DNA of 64,000 bases from Sycobia sp. Sy_11 (Eukaryota; Arthropoda; Insecta; Hymenoptera; Epichrysomallidae): positions 1,400,001 to 1,464,000 of the forward strand of contig JACCIC010000034.1 in assembly GCA_018907035.1 (NCBI GenBank), in the 5' to 3' direction. Each line of letters begins with the position of its first letter. The first letter of the stretch is position 1. The notes under the pieces were generated by a model. That model saw nothing but the letters and a program-made list of their open reading frames with translations, did not search any database and was not told the origin of the DNA. Below are positions 1-13,129 of the stretch, one piece after another. A program made the position numbers and the translations under genes.

Positions 1-1212
1 AAACAGCTTAAACTTTATTTAAACTCAACAAATATATTTAAATAAAGTACTTAGTTAGAAGGTTCTAATGCATCAGCTAATTGACATTAATAATCATACA
101 TAATACATTTTGTTTGTCAATTAAACTAATAAAACCTGACAGCAACTGTATAACACAAAACGATAAAGAAAAACGTTTAAATTTATATTTATACATATTA
201 TGAATAAGTATAATCTACGTAATAGAAATAAAGCTTAAAACTGATTTTAAATATTTAATTAAAGAAACAAACAAATATTTAATCTTATACATTTCGCGTC
301 AGTTAGTATGTGCATGCAAGCCTAAATTTTAAAATTATATTTACATTTATACTTGATACCAGTTTGAGTTTTGTATTAGTACGAGCAATAGTACGCTCCA
401 AATTTATAATAATTTATAATAATTAATAAATATTTGAAATTAATAAAAAATTACTTGAAAAAGTTTCACAAATAATTTCTTACTTTTGAAAAGTTGTTTC
501 TACGATTAAACGATCACTTTTATGAAATTCAAGCAAATTCTTGACATTGGTTTAACCATTGTTAAGTCTGTTAAAAATGAAAAGTTTTTTCATGAAATCA
601 TCCAAATATTTATTCAGAGAAGTGTAAAATGATATATAAAATAACATAATTGTATCATTTAAATTATAATTAGAATATATTTCAACTTCTTGTTAATATG
701 AATTGTAATTTTAAGAAAATAATTTTTTTACTTAGTTATTTTATATCAAATTTCCTTCACGGATACTTCGTCATAATTGAATTAAATTAAATGAATTTAC
801 ATCTAAGGTCTTCTTTTTTATTTTTTAGAAATATATTATAAGAAATATAAATCTGGCTAAGCCAATATTTTGATTTATGATTCTCACTGGACAAATACCG
901 AAAGATACAAGTCTTTGTTTTTAAAATTTTTTTTACACCATAGCAAGTTTCGCTCTCGTCTTGCAGACACTGTTTTCAAATTTCTCCCAAAAGTTCCTGA
1001 CTCATGCGGGAATCAAAGTTGGATTCTGGAGCTGTCGAAAAAAAAGAAAATAAATAAAGTAAATAAACCGATGCGTTAATCGCTTGAGTCAAGAGCTTTA
1101 CTTACACACATTATTTCTAAATTACATTATTTATAGTTATTGATTATTATGTATGTATTATCCAGTAATTCATTTTACTTAATTTATGATAATAATACAA
1201 TAAATTCCGGAT
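1..1212. other. AT-rich non-coding stretch
   Basis: Strongly AT-rich sequence with stops in every frame. No coding potential, RNA gene or repeat structure was recognised. The one frame over 60 codons (870-1079) has no recognisable domain and ends in lysine-rich low complexity. Confidence 0.6.
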
Positions 1213-1449
1213 ACTATTTGAGTATTGGAGGTCTACGATGGCTCGATCGCTAGAGCGAAGGATTAGTATTTGGTGATCCGAGTTCAAATCCCGGTCTCGG
1301 CCGATTGACACAATCACCGCTGTAATTTTCTACATGTGCTTTGCTTACAAACATATCGTAGACCTCCATCGCTGATTAGCACCGGTCTTTAGAAGCATAA
1401 ATAGAGCGACGTTAAATAACATAAAAAAAAAAACTATTTGAGTATTGGA
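1213..1449 (+). mobile_element. tRNA-derived SINE with 17-bp target-site duplication
   Basis: The 17-base sequence ACTATTTGAGTATTGGA occurs at 1213-1229 and again at 1433-1449, flanking a body of about 200 bp. The body begins with a tRNA-like head: a box-A-like TGGCTCGATCG at 1239-1249 and a good box B (GAGTTCAAATCCC) near 1283-1295, so RNA polymerase III promotion is plausible. The 3' end, GTTAAATAACAT followed by about ten A residues, is the type of tail primed by a LINE reverse transcriptase. The identical duplications suggest a fairly recent insertion. A tRNA gene is excluded because no cloverleaf closes around the two boxes. The insertion structure is read directly from the sequence; the SINE family and its partner LINE are not identified. 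Confidence 0.85.
1227..1367. repeat. Inverted repeat spanning the SINE body
   Basis: GGAGGTCTACGAT at 1227-1239 is the exact reverse complement of ATCGTAGACCTCC at 1355-1367. The left arm overlaps the last three bases of the target-site duplication. An RNA copy could fold its tRNA-like head against the middle of the element. Confidence 0.8.
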
Positions 1450-3400
1450 TATGTATATATATATGTATATATAATATTTTCCAGTTTTACGCAATATTTA
1501 CGCAAATTAAAATTTTATTCTGGCAAGTACGATGTAGTAGAATGTTCACATGGAATTATTATTAGTATAATGATTTTTCTTCCAGACATATGATACTTTT
1601 ATATTTAAATAGCATAAAAATAATTAAATATTATTATATAAAAATTCCTTTACAAAAACCTCTCTATCTTAATAAATTGTAAAGTTGCAAAAGTGCCTGA
1701 ATAAAACACAGTTTGTCTTGTAGTTGAGTCAACTAATTTTTTTTCTCTTACAATGAATTAACTTATTGTATATATTGTATATTGCATAAAAAACTTGCGT
1801 TTTATAAAATTATATAAAGCTTTAAAGTGTTTTATTGAGATAGTGCTTCTATTATACAACAGAAGTGGTAATATTAAAAATATGCAATTAAAAAAATGAA
1901 ATAAAGTGAGTCTGACAGTAACTATTTTTCTTTTTAATTAAAAATTTCAGCTTAAAACATTTATTGAAAAAAAATAAAGTAACGTATTTAATACCAGGCG
2001 ATTGTGAACAGTAATCGCGAAAGGATAAATAATTAATATTGGTATTAATTCAGAAGCCCTATATTGTAAAATGATAAGAAATATTAGTACTTATAGATGA
2101 TTAGAATGATATACACCAAACGATTGAAATATGAATGAAATTTTAAGTAAATAAAATCAATTTCTCTTTTGTACTCGTTGTAATAATTTGCTATATAAAA
2201 ACTAGATTTTTGGTAATTTCCTATTACTTTATCTTAGCTTTTCTACTCGGACGAGTTGGCCACTTACGTCCGGCATGGAATCCTCTTTTCTTGATTGAAC
2301 ACTATGTTCTCAGATGTGACTTTGTCCTGGACTTTACTCGCAAATGCGTTTTATACAGTATTCGTGACATTGAAGTTAAATAATATTTAAAGTGTATAAT
2401 ATTTAAGGTACGTAACATTCAATAATAAATATATCTGTCCAAGTGTGGAGAAACAACTGTAACCCTGTACGAGTATTACAATATGAGATATGTTTTATAA
2501 CTATATGAATACATTTTTAGTACTGTAAATTTTAATCTGATGAATTTTTATTTAAAGCATTGTAATAATATCTAAAGTTTCTAATTAAAAAAGGATCATC
2601 GTATTGAAAGTAATGCTTTTAAGCATTATGTTTTTCAAAAGGTCAATTACTCTTTCTTATATAGTAATTATTTAAAATTTGATTTTAATTTAATACATTT
2701 CTAAGTAATTGTTATAATAAAGGAAGAATTATATATACTTATAATTTATTTATTTTAATATTGAATGTTTGGTGAAACCTAAACTTTGAAATGTAATGTT
2801 TTAAATAAAAGTATTCAGTTTTATAAGTGACTATTAAATGAAAATGGAAGACAGGTTCACGTTAACGTAATGTTTAAATAATTGGTTGGTAATCGTGGAA
2901 ACAATTATTTTACCCATGGATTACCTATATGCTTTATCATCGATTAAAAGCTTTTAATCTCAGAAATTAAGTCATTTCTAAACCCCTACGCTGAGTAACG
3001 TAGTCGAGCTAATCTTTCTTTTTTCCGCAAATGTCGGCTATGAGCTTTTACAAAGAAAAAAATCAATATTCTATATTACTTAAATGAAACCTAAATAATT
3101 CGGGAAAAAAGTTCTTAATAGAGTTTCCCCTCCCCTCCGTGAATTTCGATATAGGGTAGCCGAAATTCTCCACGCATCCCTTCCCTTTCACCGAGTCACC
3201 CTCCACCTTACACCCTATAAACCACTCGGGTGATCCTCTTAGTCTCTTTCTTTCTCTCTTTCGCCGCCCCTTATCCATAAAAGTTAACGAAGCAGCCGCT
3301 CATTAGCAGATCTCCATCGACCTTCACCCCCTCTTATTCTCTGTCTTTAACGTTCCGAAATGAAGGAAAAAACGAAAGAAATTCCAATCATTGTTACGAT
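1450..3400. other. AT-rich non-coding stretch
   Basis: AT-rich DNA with a short (TA)/(GTAT) run near 1450-1475. No supported gene. The frames at 3063-3278 on the minus strand and elsewhere have no domain and biased composition. Confidence 0.55.
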
Positions 3401-3710
3401 CTCGCGCTAGAATCGTACTGGCCACGCGTGCGCGCAAGAAGTCCAGCGAAAGACGGCGTGGGATTGCGGTTATACGCGCGGCGAAGTTATGATTTTTTTT
3501 CGCTTCGCAGAAACTTCCCCTCTAGGCAGCCCTTTCTACTTTCTTTGCTCCATCCCCTCTCTTAACTCTCGGCGCTCGGAAAGGCGAAGCGGGCGTGCGC
3601 GAAGTGCAAGGCGCGGTCTCGCGCGCGCGCGCGCGCGAATTCATATATATACAGAAGCCTCGCAAGGGTCGGTCGGGGAGGAGCGAACCCCATTGAACAC
3701 GGGGTTATCA

Positions 3711-3898
<188 letters not shown>

Positions 3899-3919
3899 AG
3901 TGGATATAATAGATGGATA

Positions 3920-4024
3920 TATGTCAATAGCGGCAGTCGACTGGTCGTGCGGCATCATACAATATATGATATAATAGCGGCAGTCGGTTCGTCGTATGGC
4001 ATCATACAACATATGATATAATAG
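3920..4024. repeat. 47-bp minisatellite, about 2.2 copies
   Basis: A unit containing AATAGCGGCAGTCG and GGCATCATACAA followed by ATATGATAT starts at 3926, repeats at 3973, and begins a third time at 4020, giving an exact 47-bp period. The two full copies differ at a few bases. The array lies directly between two TA-rich microsatellites. Confidence 0.85.
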
Positions 4025-4039
4025 CTATATATGTATATA

Positions 4040-4127
<88 letters not shown>
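4025..4127. repeat. (TA)n followed by (GA)n microsatellite
   Basis: A TA tract to about 4078 passes through TCGA into an uninterrupted GA tract of about 24 units. Confidence 0.95.
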
Positions 4128-4129
<2 letters not shown>

Positions 4130-5217
4130 GCGGAAGAAAGAGCGAGGGAGCGGCGGACGCGGCGCATGGCTGGCCCGATTCCAAAATCTATCGGCCGCCG
4201 AGCGGCGTCGTCGTCCTCGGCGTTGGCATCGGCGGCCTAAAGCCAGCGACAGTAGCGGTAGCAGCGCCGGCCCGAGCGAAGCGCGCCTGTTACTACTTGC
4301 GCGGCGAGTCCGAGAACCAACAGTTTGTATATAGGCGCAACGGTCGAGTTCCGTAACGAAAGTTAGTGTTTCGTCTGCTTCTTCTTGTTCGTCTTCTTCT
4401 TTCCTTTCTTCTTTTTCAGTTTTATATATTTGGCCTTTTTCTATCAACCTTCTTTTTGTATTTATTTATTTTTTTCTTTAGTGTCCCAGTCGTTTTGATT
4501 TATCGTTTTAATCAGGCAGAGAGCGCGCGAGTGAGTTTTCTTTTTTCTCTTCTTCTGTATCCTTTAGCCGAAACATGAATTAGATTTTCATTTCAGGGAT
4601 GTACCGAATTTACCGCCGGGTTATTTGCGTATATACTTTCTTTTATTCGTCTCAATTTTTTATTTTCTTTTCTTTTTTGATACAGCTCATATCTCGCTGT
4701 TTTTACTCTAGCTCGTTACGTGGAAAAGCTTGTAGGTCGGACAAGTGCCAAAAGACCTAAGGGCACGCGAAAAAGGCCGGTTAATAGCGCGGCGACCAAT
4801 GCAAGGATATCTCTGCGCACTTTTGCGGAAAAGACGGTTCAAGCAGAGAAAAAGCTAGAAAGAAAAAAAGAAAAAGACCCGAATTCGCCCGCTCTCTGAT
4901 CCGTCTATCTATCGATTCATCTCGCTCCCTCTCTACTTTTGTCTTTCTCTCACTTTGTCTCTTTCTCTACCTCGCTGACGCTTCCTCCGTCCTTCTATCT
5001 AGCTCTCTTCATCGTTTGTTCGTACACAGCGCCGCCGACTCGGGCTCTGTTTCTTTAAATAAAATTTTGCCACTCTTCGCTTCGACGACGACGACGACGA
5101 CTTTAGGGGGAAAGTAAAATTCTCAAGCACACTCTCGCATGTTTCGCCGCTTGCGGGAGGGCGCGGAAGAAGCGACATAGAGGGGAGATCCAACAAGTGA
5201 GAGGGAGGTCGGAGGCA

Positions 5218-5280
5218 AAGGGAGGAGAAGGAGGAGGAGGAGGAGGAGAGAGAGAGATAGAGAGAGAGACAGAGAGAGAA
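5218..5280. repeat. (GGA)n/(GA)n purine tract
   Basis: GGA triplets followed by GA dinucleotides with single T or C interruptions make a strand-asymmetric purine tract. Confidence 0.9.
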
Positions 5281-5695
5281 TCAGCTGCGGTGATGCGCGT
5301 CCGCGCGACATCGGAACTTGGTGGTCGGCGGCACCGAGGTGGCGCGGGCACGGACGAAGAAGTGCAAGGGCGTACCGGAGACTACGATCGATAAGTCGAA
5401 CGACAACGATGACGGGGATGTAGTCCGTATAGCCACTTTCTTTCTCCCTCTTTCTCTTTTTCTCTCTGTTCTTCTTTCTGCGTCCTCACCTCCCAGGGCG
5501 CGCCTTCGCGAAGATATAAACTGGGATAACGTGTCGCGGGCGACTCCTCTTCCATTAGTGTTAGTTATATCTATATAAGTTATCTTATTTGTTGGTGCGG
5601 TGGTGAACTTGGGTGTGCGCAGCTCGATTGTCTGAGAAAAATAGAGTCGGAGAGTGGAATCGCCGCATATATTCAACCAAGGCTGAGCGCTCGCA

Positions 5696-5696
<1 letters not shown>

Positions 5697-5743
<47 letters not shown>
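5697..5743. repeat. (TA)n microsatellite
   Basis: Uninterrupted TA dinucleotides, about 23 units. Confidence 0.97.
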
Positions 5744-5746
<3 letters not shown>

Positions 5747-5799
5747 CACCGGATAGCGCTTCACTGCAAAGCTACTGCCCGAATCACAACGAGATACAC

Positions 5800-5801
<2 letters not shown>

Positions 5802-5852
<51 letters not shown>
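5802..5852. repeat. (TA)n microsatellite
   Basis: Uninterrupted TA dinucleotides, about 25 units, only 59 bp after the previous tract. Confidence 0.97.
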
Positions 5853-5853
<1 letters not shown>

Positions 5854-7290
5854 GCGCTGGGGACAGCAGCAACAATAATAATCGGGTGCTGCGGTGCGGC
5901 ACAACGAATAGCCATGCGCGACGTCTACCTGACGAGGCGCGAAGCCTTTGTGAGCAGAGCTACTGATACCCAACGACACCGCAGACTCCTCTGAAAAGGT
6001 AGATATACGAGCATTGGACCGAGGCCCTGGGCTCTCTCTCTCATTCTCTCTCTCTCTTGTATTCTCGCGTTCTTTTTTCTTCTTCTTCTTTTTATTTTTC
6101 ATTTTTTAATCATTGTATAATAATTCGCTCGTGTTATCTGGAGCTCGAAGGTCACTAGGTTATCGGGGGTGACGTGCGTACCAGCAATGTTATATTTATA
6201 TGCGAGATTTGAAAATTTTGCAACAGGTGGAGAAACGATTGACAGGGAGAAAGCCTTTTATTCGTAAGAATTTTAACGATGCACTCGCTAAGGGTGTAGC
6301 ACGTATACATTGTTAAAGGTTAAAGATACGGTACCGAGCGCCGCGTATGTTCGACTTTGGATGATTATCTCGATTACAGCGATAACGAGTCATTTGAATT
6401 CTGTTTCAAGTCCTGCTCACTCCTTCCCAAATCTGTTGCAATGTGGGTTTTTACAGTATTTTAGCCTGTTAACTTTTCGTTTGTACTCTCTTGCATATAT
6501 ACATTATACAGTATCAGCAGAATAAATATCAATGTGTGTGCACGTGTGCGCGTAAGTACGTTAAATATGAGATATGAACAGAAGAAGCTTAATTTAGTTC
6601 CCTCAAATTTCATCCCTGCCCCTCACGCCTTATCTCTCAGATTGGCTGAAATTAATAAATCACTGAACATTTGCGCTGGTAAAAATAAAATTTATTACTC
6701 ATACACAAGAAAGCCATAAATTGCCGGCATATAATGTATCATATGCAGATCATAAATTATAATGTATATACGGGGATACGGAGGCGATTCGGTAGTGTAC
6801 CTCCCCCCCTCTCCTACTTCCTCCCCCACAGCTATAAAGCGCGTCGACGAAATCGAGACTCGATAAACATCGCGATATAGATGTATAGACGCACGCTATA
6901 GAAAAATTCCGGATCATACGCGCTTATCGACCGCGAGTCGCGGTGGCAGAGCCCTTTTGCACGGGATCAGACAAAGAGTTACATTAGTCGTCGATTATAT
7001 GCTCGAAGAGCGATAAAAATCAGCGGCCCAGTGCAGCTTTCTCGACCGTAGCATTGAGCGACGTGCGCCTCATCGATAAAAGAAACTTTAAGTTCTTATC
7101 TTCTTTACCCCCTCCCCTTGTACTATTCTCTCCGACTTGCCTGACTTCGATGATCCGCTTTCTTGATGGCCGCGATCGACTCAGCCCTCTCCAACCCCTC
7201 TAATCCCGCGCACGCGGAAGATCCGTTGGACCCACGATGAATAACGATCCCTCGCATTGTCCATAATTCAGAAAGTCTAGCTATATAAGT

Positions 7291-7307
7291 ATGTGAGAGA
7301 GAGAGAC

Positions 7308-7382
<75 letters not shown>

Positions 7383-7416
7383 GAGAGAGAGTGTGTGTGT
7401 GTGTGCCCGCGCGCGC

Positions 7417-7477
<61 letters not shown>

Positions 7478-7499
7478 TATGTGTGTATGTATATGCATC
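7291..7499. repeat. Compound (GA)n-(GT)n-(CG)n-(GT)n microsatellite
   Basis: A GA tract with CAGAGA interruptions to about 7390 leads into GT repeats, a short CGCGCGC block at about 7408-7417, and a second long GT tract ending in GTAT variants. Long HT/SL or CV/RE open frames come from this tract and are artefacts. Confidence 0.95.
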
Positions 7500-7687
7500 T
7501 ATGTATAGGAAAACAACTAGAGTGAAAAGAGACCACGCACGGTACGGTGCGGTAACGAAAAGGAGGGAAACGGGATAAGAAGGGCGGGAGGGAGTCAGAG
7601 AAAGAAATGGAGAGAGAGCGAGAAGGAACAAAGTAGAATGAAACTTTCACGTTATCGATCGCGCGGCCCGTGCGACTGTGCTGCTTG

Positions 7688-7691
<4 letters not shown>

Positions 7692-7746
<55 letters not shown>

Positions 7747-7760
7747 GTATATATGTATAT
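7692..7760. repeat. (TA)n microsatellite with GTAT end
   Basis: A pure TA tract to 7740, then GTATATGTATATATGTATAT variants. Confidence 0.95.
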
Positions 7761-8933
7761 AAAGCATATATAATATATATACAGACGGCAAGCTTTTTCC
7801 CCATCGTGTTATATCATGCGTGTTTTTCTCCCTACATCAAGTCCGTATACACGCGCGCTCGTGCTGATGCTTCCCGTTTTCGCAAAAGGACGAGCTCTCG
7901 AGATTCGAACCATATAGATAAGATGAGCACACCCAGGCACGCACGCACGCGTTCACACACACAACATACTTATAGCATACAGACGCCCAGGCACGTGCAC
8001 ACACTAGCGTACGCAATGGGGGTGGCAGTAAACGAGCGGAAAAGAGCCTATACAAGCGGTGAGCACGCAACGCCCTTTGTTCGATGTCTGATGATATCCC
8101 GGGGGGTCGCCCGTATATGTGTGCGCGCGCGCACGCGTGCGTCTATACTCGAGGCTCTACAAGACTACGAGAGCAACGCTCCTGGAGCCAGCATGGAGTC
8201 CGAGCCACTTTACTTCCTCCCCGCCCCACCCCACCCGTTGCGTTGCCTCTCGAGATTCCGAGTTTTCTTTTCCCGCCCGATTGCGCTCGATCTCGGATTG
8301 ACTAAGAACCAATTGAGGGTTGGCTCCTGCGGAGCGAGGATGCGAATTAGACGGCGACACGGGTGGGTGTGCTAGAAGTGGGGGTGCGATGCAAAGCAGA
8401 TTGTTGTATTTGTCTGTATATAGATGCGCGCGCGCGCGTACGTGTGCTTAATAATTATAAAATACATGCCTATATGGAAAAAAATTATAGGGAAAAAGCT
8501 TCCAAGCGAGAAGGGGAAAAGCTATCCAGGCCACGAGCCGGGAAACTCTAAAGCAAGACTTTTCCTTTCATCGAGGATATTATATAGGGGAAGGTAGAAC
8601 CAAGTTTTTTTTTAACAAAAGTATATTCCCATATACTGTGCATGCGCACCACGCGTGGACGACATCTATGCGGCAAACGAGCGCGAGTACAGATATAATA
8701 CGAAATTTATATACACTTCTCACCGAGAGACGATCTCGTGTAAGCTATGACCCTCAGCCCACCCTTTCTCCGTTCCGCTTCCTCCTTCGCTCAGCGTTTT
8801 ACTCCTCCGGCGAGACCATGCGGTTCGTATATACACGATATCGACCGAGAGAAAGAGAGCCGGGCGCGCTTTCACCTTCCTAAAGTCGCAAAAGGTGTGC
8901 TGCTAGCCGACGAGGAGAAAAAGGGGAAGAGAA

Positions 8934-8936
<3 letters not shown>

Positions 8937-8969
<33 letters not shown>
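8937..8969. repeat. (GA)n microsatellite
   Basis: About 16 GA units preceded by an A/G-rich stretch. Confidence 0.95.
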
Positions 8970-8972
<3 letters not shown>

Positions 8973-9134
8973 GACGGTACATTAGCAGAGGCGTGCGTAA
9001 GACGCGACTTTGAAATTCGCGCGCTCAAATGCTCTCATACGCACCGCAGAGGTCTTGTATATATAGGTTTAGTATTGTATATATATGCACATGCGTAAGC
9101 GTATGTGTAGAATCGGCGAAGAGACAGAGCAAGA

Positions 9135-9136
<2 letters not shown>

Positions 9137-9187
<51 letters not shown>

Positions 9188-9197
9188 TATACATATA
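9137..9197. repeat. (AT)n microsatellite
   Basis: A pure AT tract to 9180 with ACATATAT variants at the end. Confidence 0.95.
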
Positions 9198-9384
9198 AAA
9201 CGATGAAGAATCGAAAACATATAACAGGAGGTAGATAAAGAGAGGGGAAAGATCGTCGAAAATAGCCGGGGCATGCGCGAGCGAGCGTGGGTGATGCGCG
9301 TTCGCACGAACTTGATTGTTATTTTCGTCCCATTGTCACGCCGCCGCGTGTATTACACGCCGCAAGCGGTCGCGCCGATGCACG

Positions 9385-9396
9385 TTATTATTGTTG

Positions 9397-9443
<47 letters not shown>
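9385..9443. repeat. (TTA)n trinucleotide repeat
   Basis: TTA/TTG triplets become pure TTA from about 9399. This is one of the few trinucleotide arrays in the window outside the Shab exon. Confidence 0.95.
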
Positions 9444-9444
<1 letters not shown>

Positions 9445-9759
9445 CCGCTTAGAGGAGGGGAATTCAGGGGAACCGAGCGAAGCAGTCGTTAAACCGACGC
9501 TTTTCCTATACGGAGACCGATCCAAAGAAAACAATTCGCGCACGCGCGCACTTGAAAAGCGGCAAGGGGGCATAGGTACAGGATAGCCGATGCGTCGTCG
9601 ACTCGACGTACAGATGCCGACTATGACGCGAGGTTTCTGCCTCATCTGTTTGGTGGTAATATATATAGGAGGCATTTGGCTTTCTCTTTTTTTTTTCTAA
9701 TGTCAGACTCACGTATATAGATACTTCGTTCGTTATATATACATCATCGCAAGAGGTGA

Positions 9760-11163
9760 AAGGATTGCGTCAGCTTTCGCACATTTACGACTTAATGTAG
9801 TAAGAATTATTTTAACATACATGTATAATTTTATTTATTTATATCGTAGGTATGCATAAAATTCCGTTGACAGGGTATGCCTTTGTAAGATTTATTATAT
9901 ATTTTCCAACCAAGCGCGCATAAATCATTGGAATTTCTTTAGTACAATTGAATTTTGTTCGAGTCACACATACCAATATTTTTAAATCACGATCTCATAT
10001 ACTACTTTACAACTGCTAAATATACTATCTAATGTTTATTTGTTAGTGATCGCATTATTTAAAAATTTGTGTTAGACTTCATACTATTATATTTTATATA
10101 GTACATTAAAGTTATATTATATATTTGTATTATTTTATAAAATAAATCACATCTATCTACCTATCATCTACCTATCATATTATACTTTGCGTCGATATGA
10201 AAAAATCGAAAGCACTGTAGGAATTCAAGTACTTTCGCCTCGTATTTCGTTCATCTAGATATAACATCTACAACGTAGGCTACGAAGCAAAAAAATATTT
10301 TATAACAGTTTATTAATATAACAAATTATTTGAAGATTTTGGTATAATTTTTTCCCAGTGTCAAGTGCAGTAAACCAATCTAAATATACTTGGCAATATC
10401 ATAAGTCTTTAACATTTGTCCGAAACTTTGTTGTAAGGTGTATCTGGTATCTTTAAAATTAGCGATGAGGACTACTATAGAAAATTGTGCCAAAATCAAT
10501 ATCAGCTTTACTGTTCAACTTCGTCCCTGCGCAGAATATGATTTTTTCTTTTTTTAAACGGTAACAGAAAGTTTTCCGTCAACACGAAATAAATTTCGTT
10601 ACCGCGTTGAAAGAGAAACTAGCGATTAGGCGCTAAATGTGCAAAATTGAAAGCCAGGAAATGAAAGAAAGACTGTAGCGAAGAATGACGAAGAAAGAGA
10701 TAGAAGGAGAGAAAGACAAAAAGAATAGAACAAAAGGAATCATACATAACTAAATGTTCGCCGTTTTAAAAAAGCCGGCCTTCTAGCTTTTGTTTTTTCT
10801 CGTATTTTTTTCTTCTTTTCTTCGCAGAAAAATGAGCGACCATCACAGCGCACACTCACAATGGAAAAATATACCGGAACGTTTAAGCGCGCACGTTGGA
10901 TCTTAACATATCTATGTATATGAAAATAGTAAAAAAACAATCCTCCAAATACTATAAACGCGAGACGGAACTGAAAGCTGAGCGGGACAAGTGCACAGCC
11001 CCGGGTAAAAATCTTACAAAGGCTCCCTTTGGAGAGTCGTTTTTCTATCCTAGACCCCCTTATCCGCAAGCCCCGGAGCGTCGGATGAGCCACGGAAGAA
11101 GAAAGCACGCGGAACAAACGCGAAAGGGAGCTAGCATGCTGCGGGCGCTTAATTAACCCTTGC

Positions 11164-11210
<47 letters not shown>

Positions 11211-12990
11211 TCCACCAATATAAAAATTTGTTCTGAGAAATTGTCAATTTAAACGTTTCTCCCGCGAGAGGGATAGGGAGGCGAGGGTGAGAAAATAAAC
11301 ACAGATATATAAAATATTTTGCGGATATCTGGCTTTGATTCTGATTCGAGGCTTTTACGAATTTCCTACATCAAATGATACGGAAATTTTTTAATTTTAT
11401 CCACGTGGAACATCGCCTCGAATCTTATAAGAGTATCTGATTCAAATCCAATCGCTATAAGATTTTATGACATTAATTATCATAGAATTTATAGATTAAT
11501 AAATAATTGTTATTAAAAATAAATAATATTACGATGAAATGTAAAATAAATTTATTAACATTGCAATAATTGGAACAGGTATAATAATAATAATATTAGA
11601 GAAGCTGAAAGAAAATTTCTATAATACAAAAGTAAATTTTTGTTAGATAAAAGTGTATTTTCTAATTTTAAAAGCTATATTATTTAGAATGAATAAATCC
11701 TACTATGACATCTTTATTTAAAGTAAAAGAATTGTTTTCTATTGAAATAAAGACTAAATTGTGCAGAAGTGCGTTGATAGTACTAAACCTAGAGTATGAT
11801 TATTATTAATAATACAAATAAATTAATTTTACCTAATAACTTGTTAAACTATTCAATATAATAGTAATTAATTGCTTTATAATGGTTCGGAGATTTGAAA
11901 AATGTTCAATAGAAAGAACATAACATTTTCTTTTGTTTACATAATTTTTGTATAATATATGTACATTTTAATAACATTAAAATGTATGATAAAAGAAAAT
12001 ATTTGGGGTATCCGTTTGGTAGCTTAAAACTTAGTGCAGTAAAATATTAATTTGCTAAGTTTTTAGTTTGTAATTTAAAAAGAAAATAAATCTATTAATA
12101 ATTCCATTATACCTTATCTAAATATATTGACGCTATTGAATTTAGCTATATTTGTTTGAATAATAGTTTTTGATAACTTATAGTGAAAAAATAAGACTAC
12201 GTTTTTTGTCAGAAAGTGCCAAAAATAATGGTTGGAGCAATATTGTATTCTTTTATTGCTAATGAAAATTAATTGAACTTATTAAAATTTAATATCTGCG
12301 TGCGCTCGCCATATGTGCTTCAGCTAAAGTTTTCACACGCCCGGTGTAAATTTGATGTATACAAGAAGGGCACGTGTGAAACTGTCCAAATGTGGTGGCC
12401 TTCATTCTAATTAAGACTGAAGTTGAAACATCTGATACGTTTCCAATCTGATGTACGCCTAAATAGCTACGGACGAGAATCCGTCTCTGAGGATGCGAAT
12501 CTATCCAGAAGCGAACGAGATTTTTTTAAACGAGGATGCGGAAAGGAAAGATTGTACTTGAATCTGATCAGATGTGGTTACGAGTTTTATATGCATCGTC
12601 GCCCAAAGGGACGCCCTGACGAAGCGAGTGCAAAAAATCGATCCGCCGTGGTTTTCGCGCACAGCCCTCTCCCAGAAAATACACCTCGCGTTTTACCAAT
12701 TCCCGCGTGCTTTTCGTCCCCATCCCGTTCAGGTACGTGTTTTAGCATCTCGCTTTCACGACCTGTCCCACCCCTCGGTCGTATCACAATAGTCCTGGAT
12801 GAGTATGCCTTGGTTCACATACTTTTCTCGCCTGCATTACCGATTCCTCGCACCTCTCTGCTGAGAAACTCAGGAATAAGCATTTTACTTCTTCTTATAA
12901 GACGTCTCATTCTTTTTCGGTATTCTACAATGCTTGTGATTTCTCACCTACATGTGCAGCAATTTCTTGTTTAAAAAGTGTAATTTATTA
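9760..12990. other. AT-rich stretch, no supported gene
   Basis: Mostly AT-rich with stops throughout. A (TA)n tract lies at 11166-11208. Two moderately GC-rich patches (10740-11160 and 12420-12870) hold open frames of 125 codons (minus) and 183 codons (plus). Neither shows a domain, signal peptide, membrane pattern or splice sites that would support a gene. Confidence 0.5.
11166..11208. repeat. (TA)n microsatellite
   Basis: Uninterrupted TA dinucleotides, about 21 units. Confidence 0.97.
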
Positions 12991-13015
12991 TGCTATTTAC
13001 TGATTACAAATATAA

Positions 13016-13016
<1 letters not shown>

Positions 13017-13066
<50 letters not shown>

Positions 13067-13094
13067 GCGCCCACGCGCGCACACACACACACAC
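13017..13094. repeat. (AT)n-(CG/CA)n microsatellite
   Basis: An AT tract of about 23 units runs into CACGCGCCCACGCGCGC and then a CA tract, forming alternating purine-pyrimidine DNA at the edge of the CpG-rich island. Confidence 0.93.
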
Positions 13095-13129
13095 CTATGT
13101 CTTAATCTCTCTTTCTCTTTCTATCGTAG

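Noticed and set aside
1239..1305. Intact tRNA gene
   Set aside because: Boxes A and B are present, but no acceptor or anticodon stem closes. The target duplication and A-tail show a SINE instead.
7123..7791. 222-codon minus-strand frame with HT and SL runs
   Set aside because: It is generated by the compound GA/GT microsatellite; its non-repeat ends show no domain.
12423..12974. 183-codon frame, one of the longest not dominated by a repeat
   Set aside because: There is no domain, signal peptide or splice context, and composition follows local GC content. It is kept only as region content.
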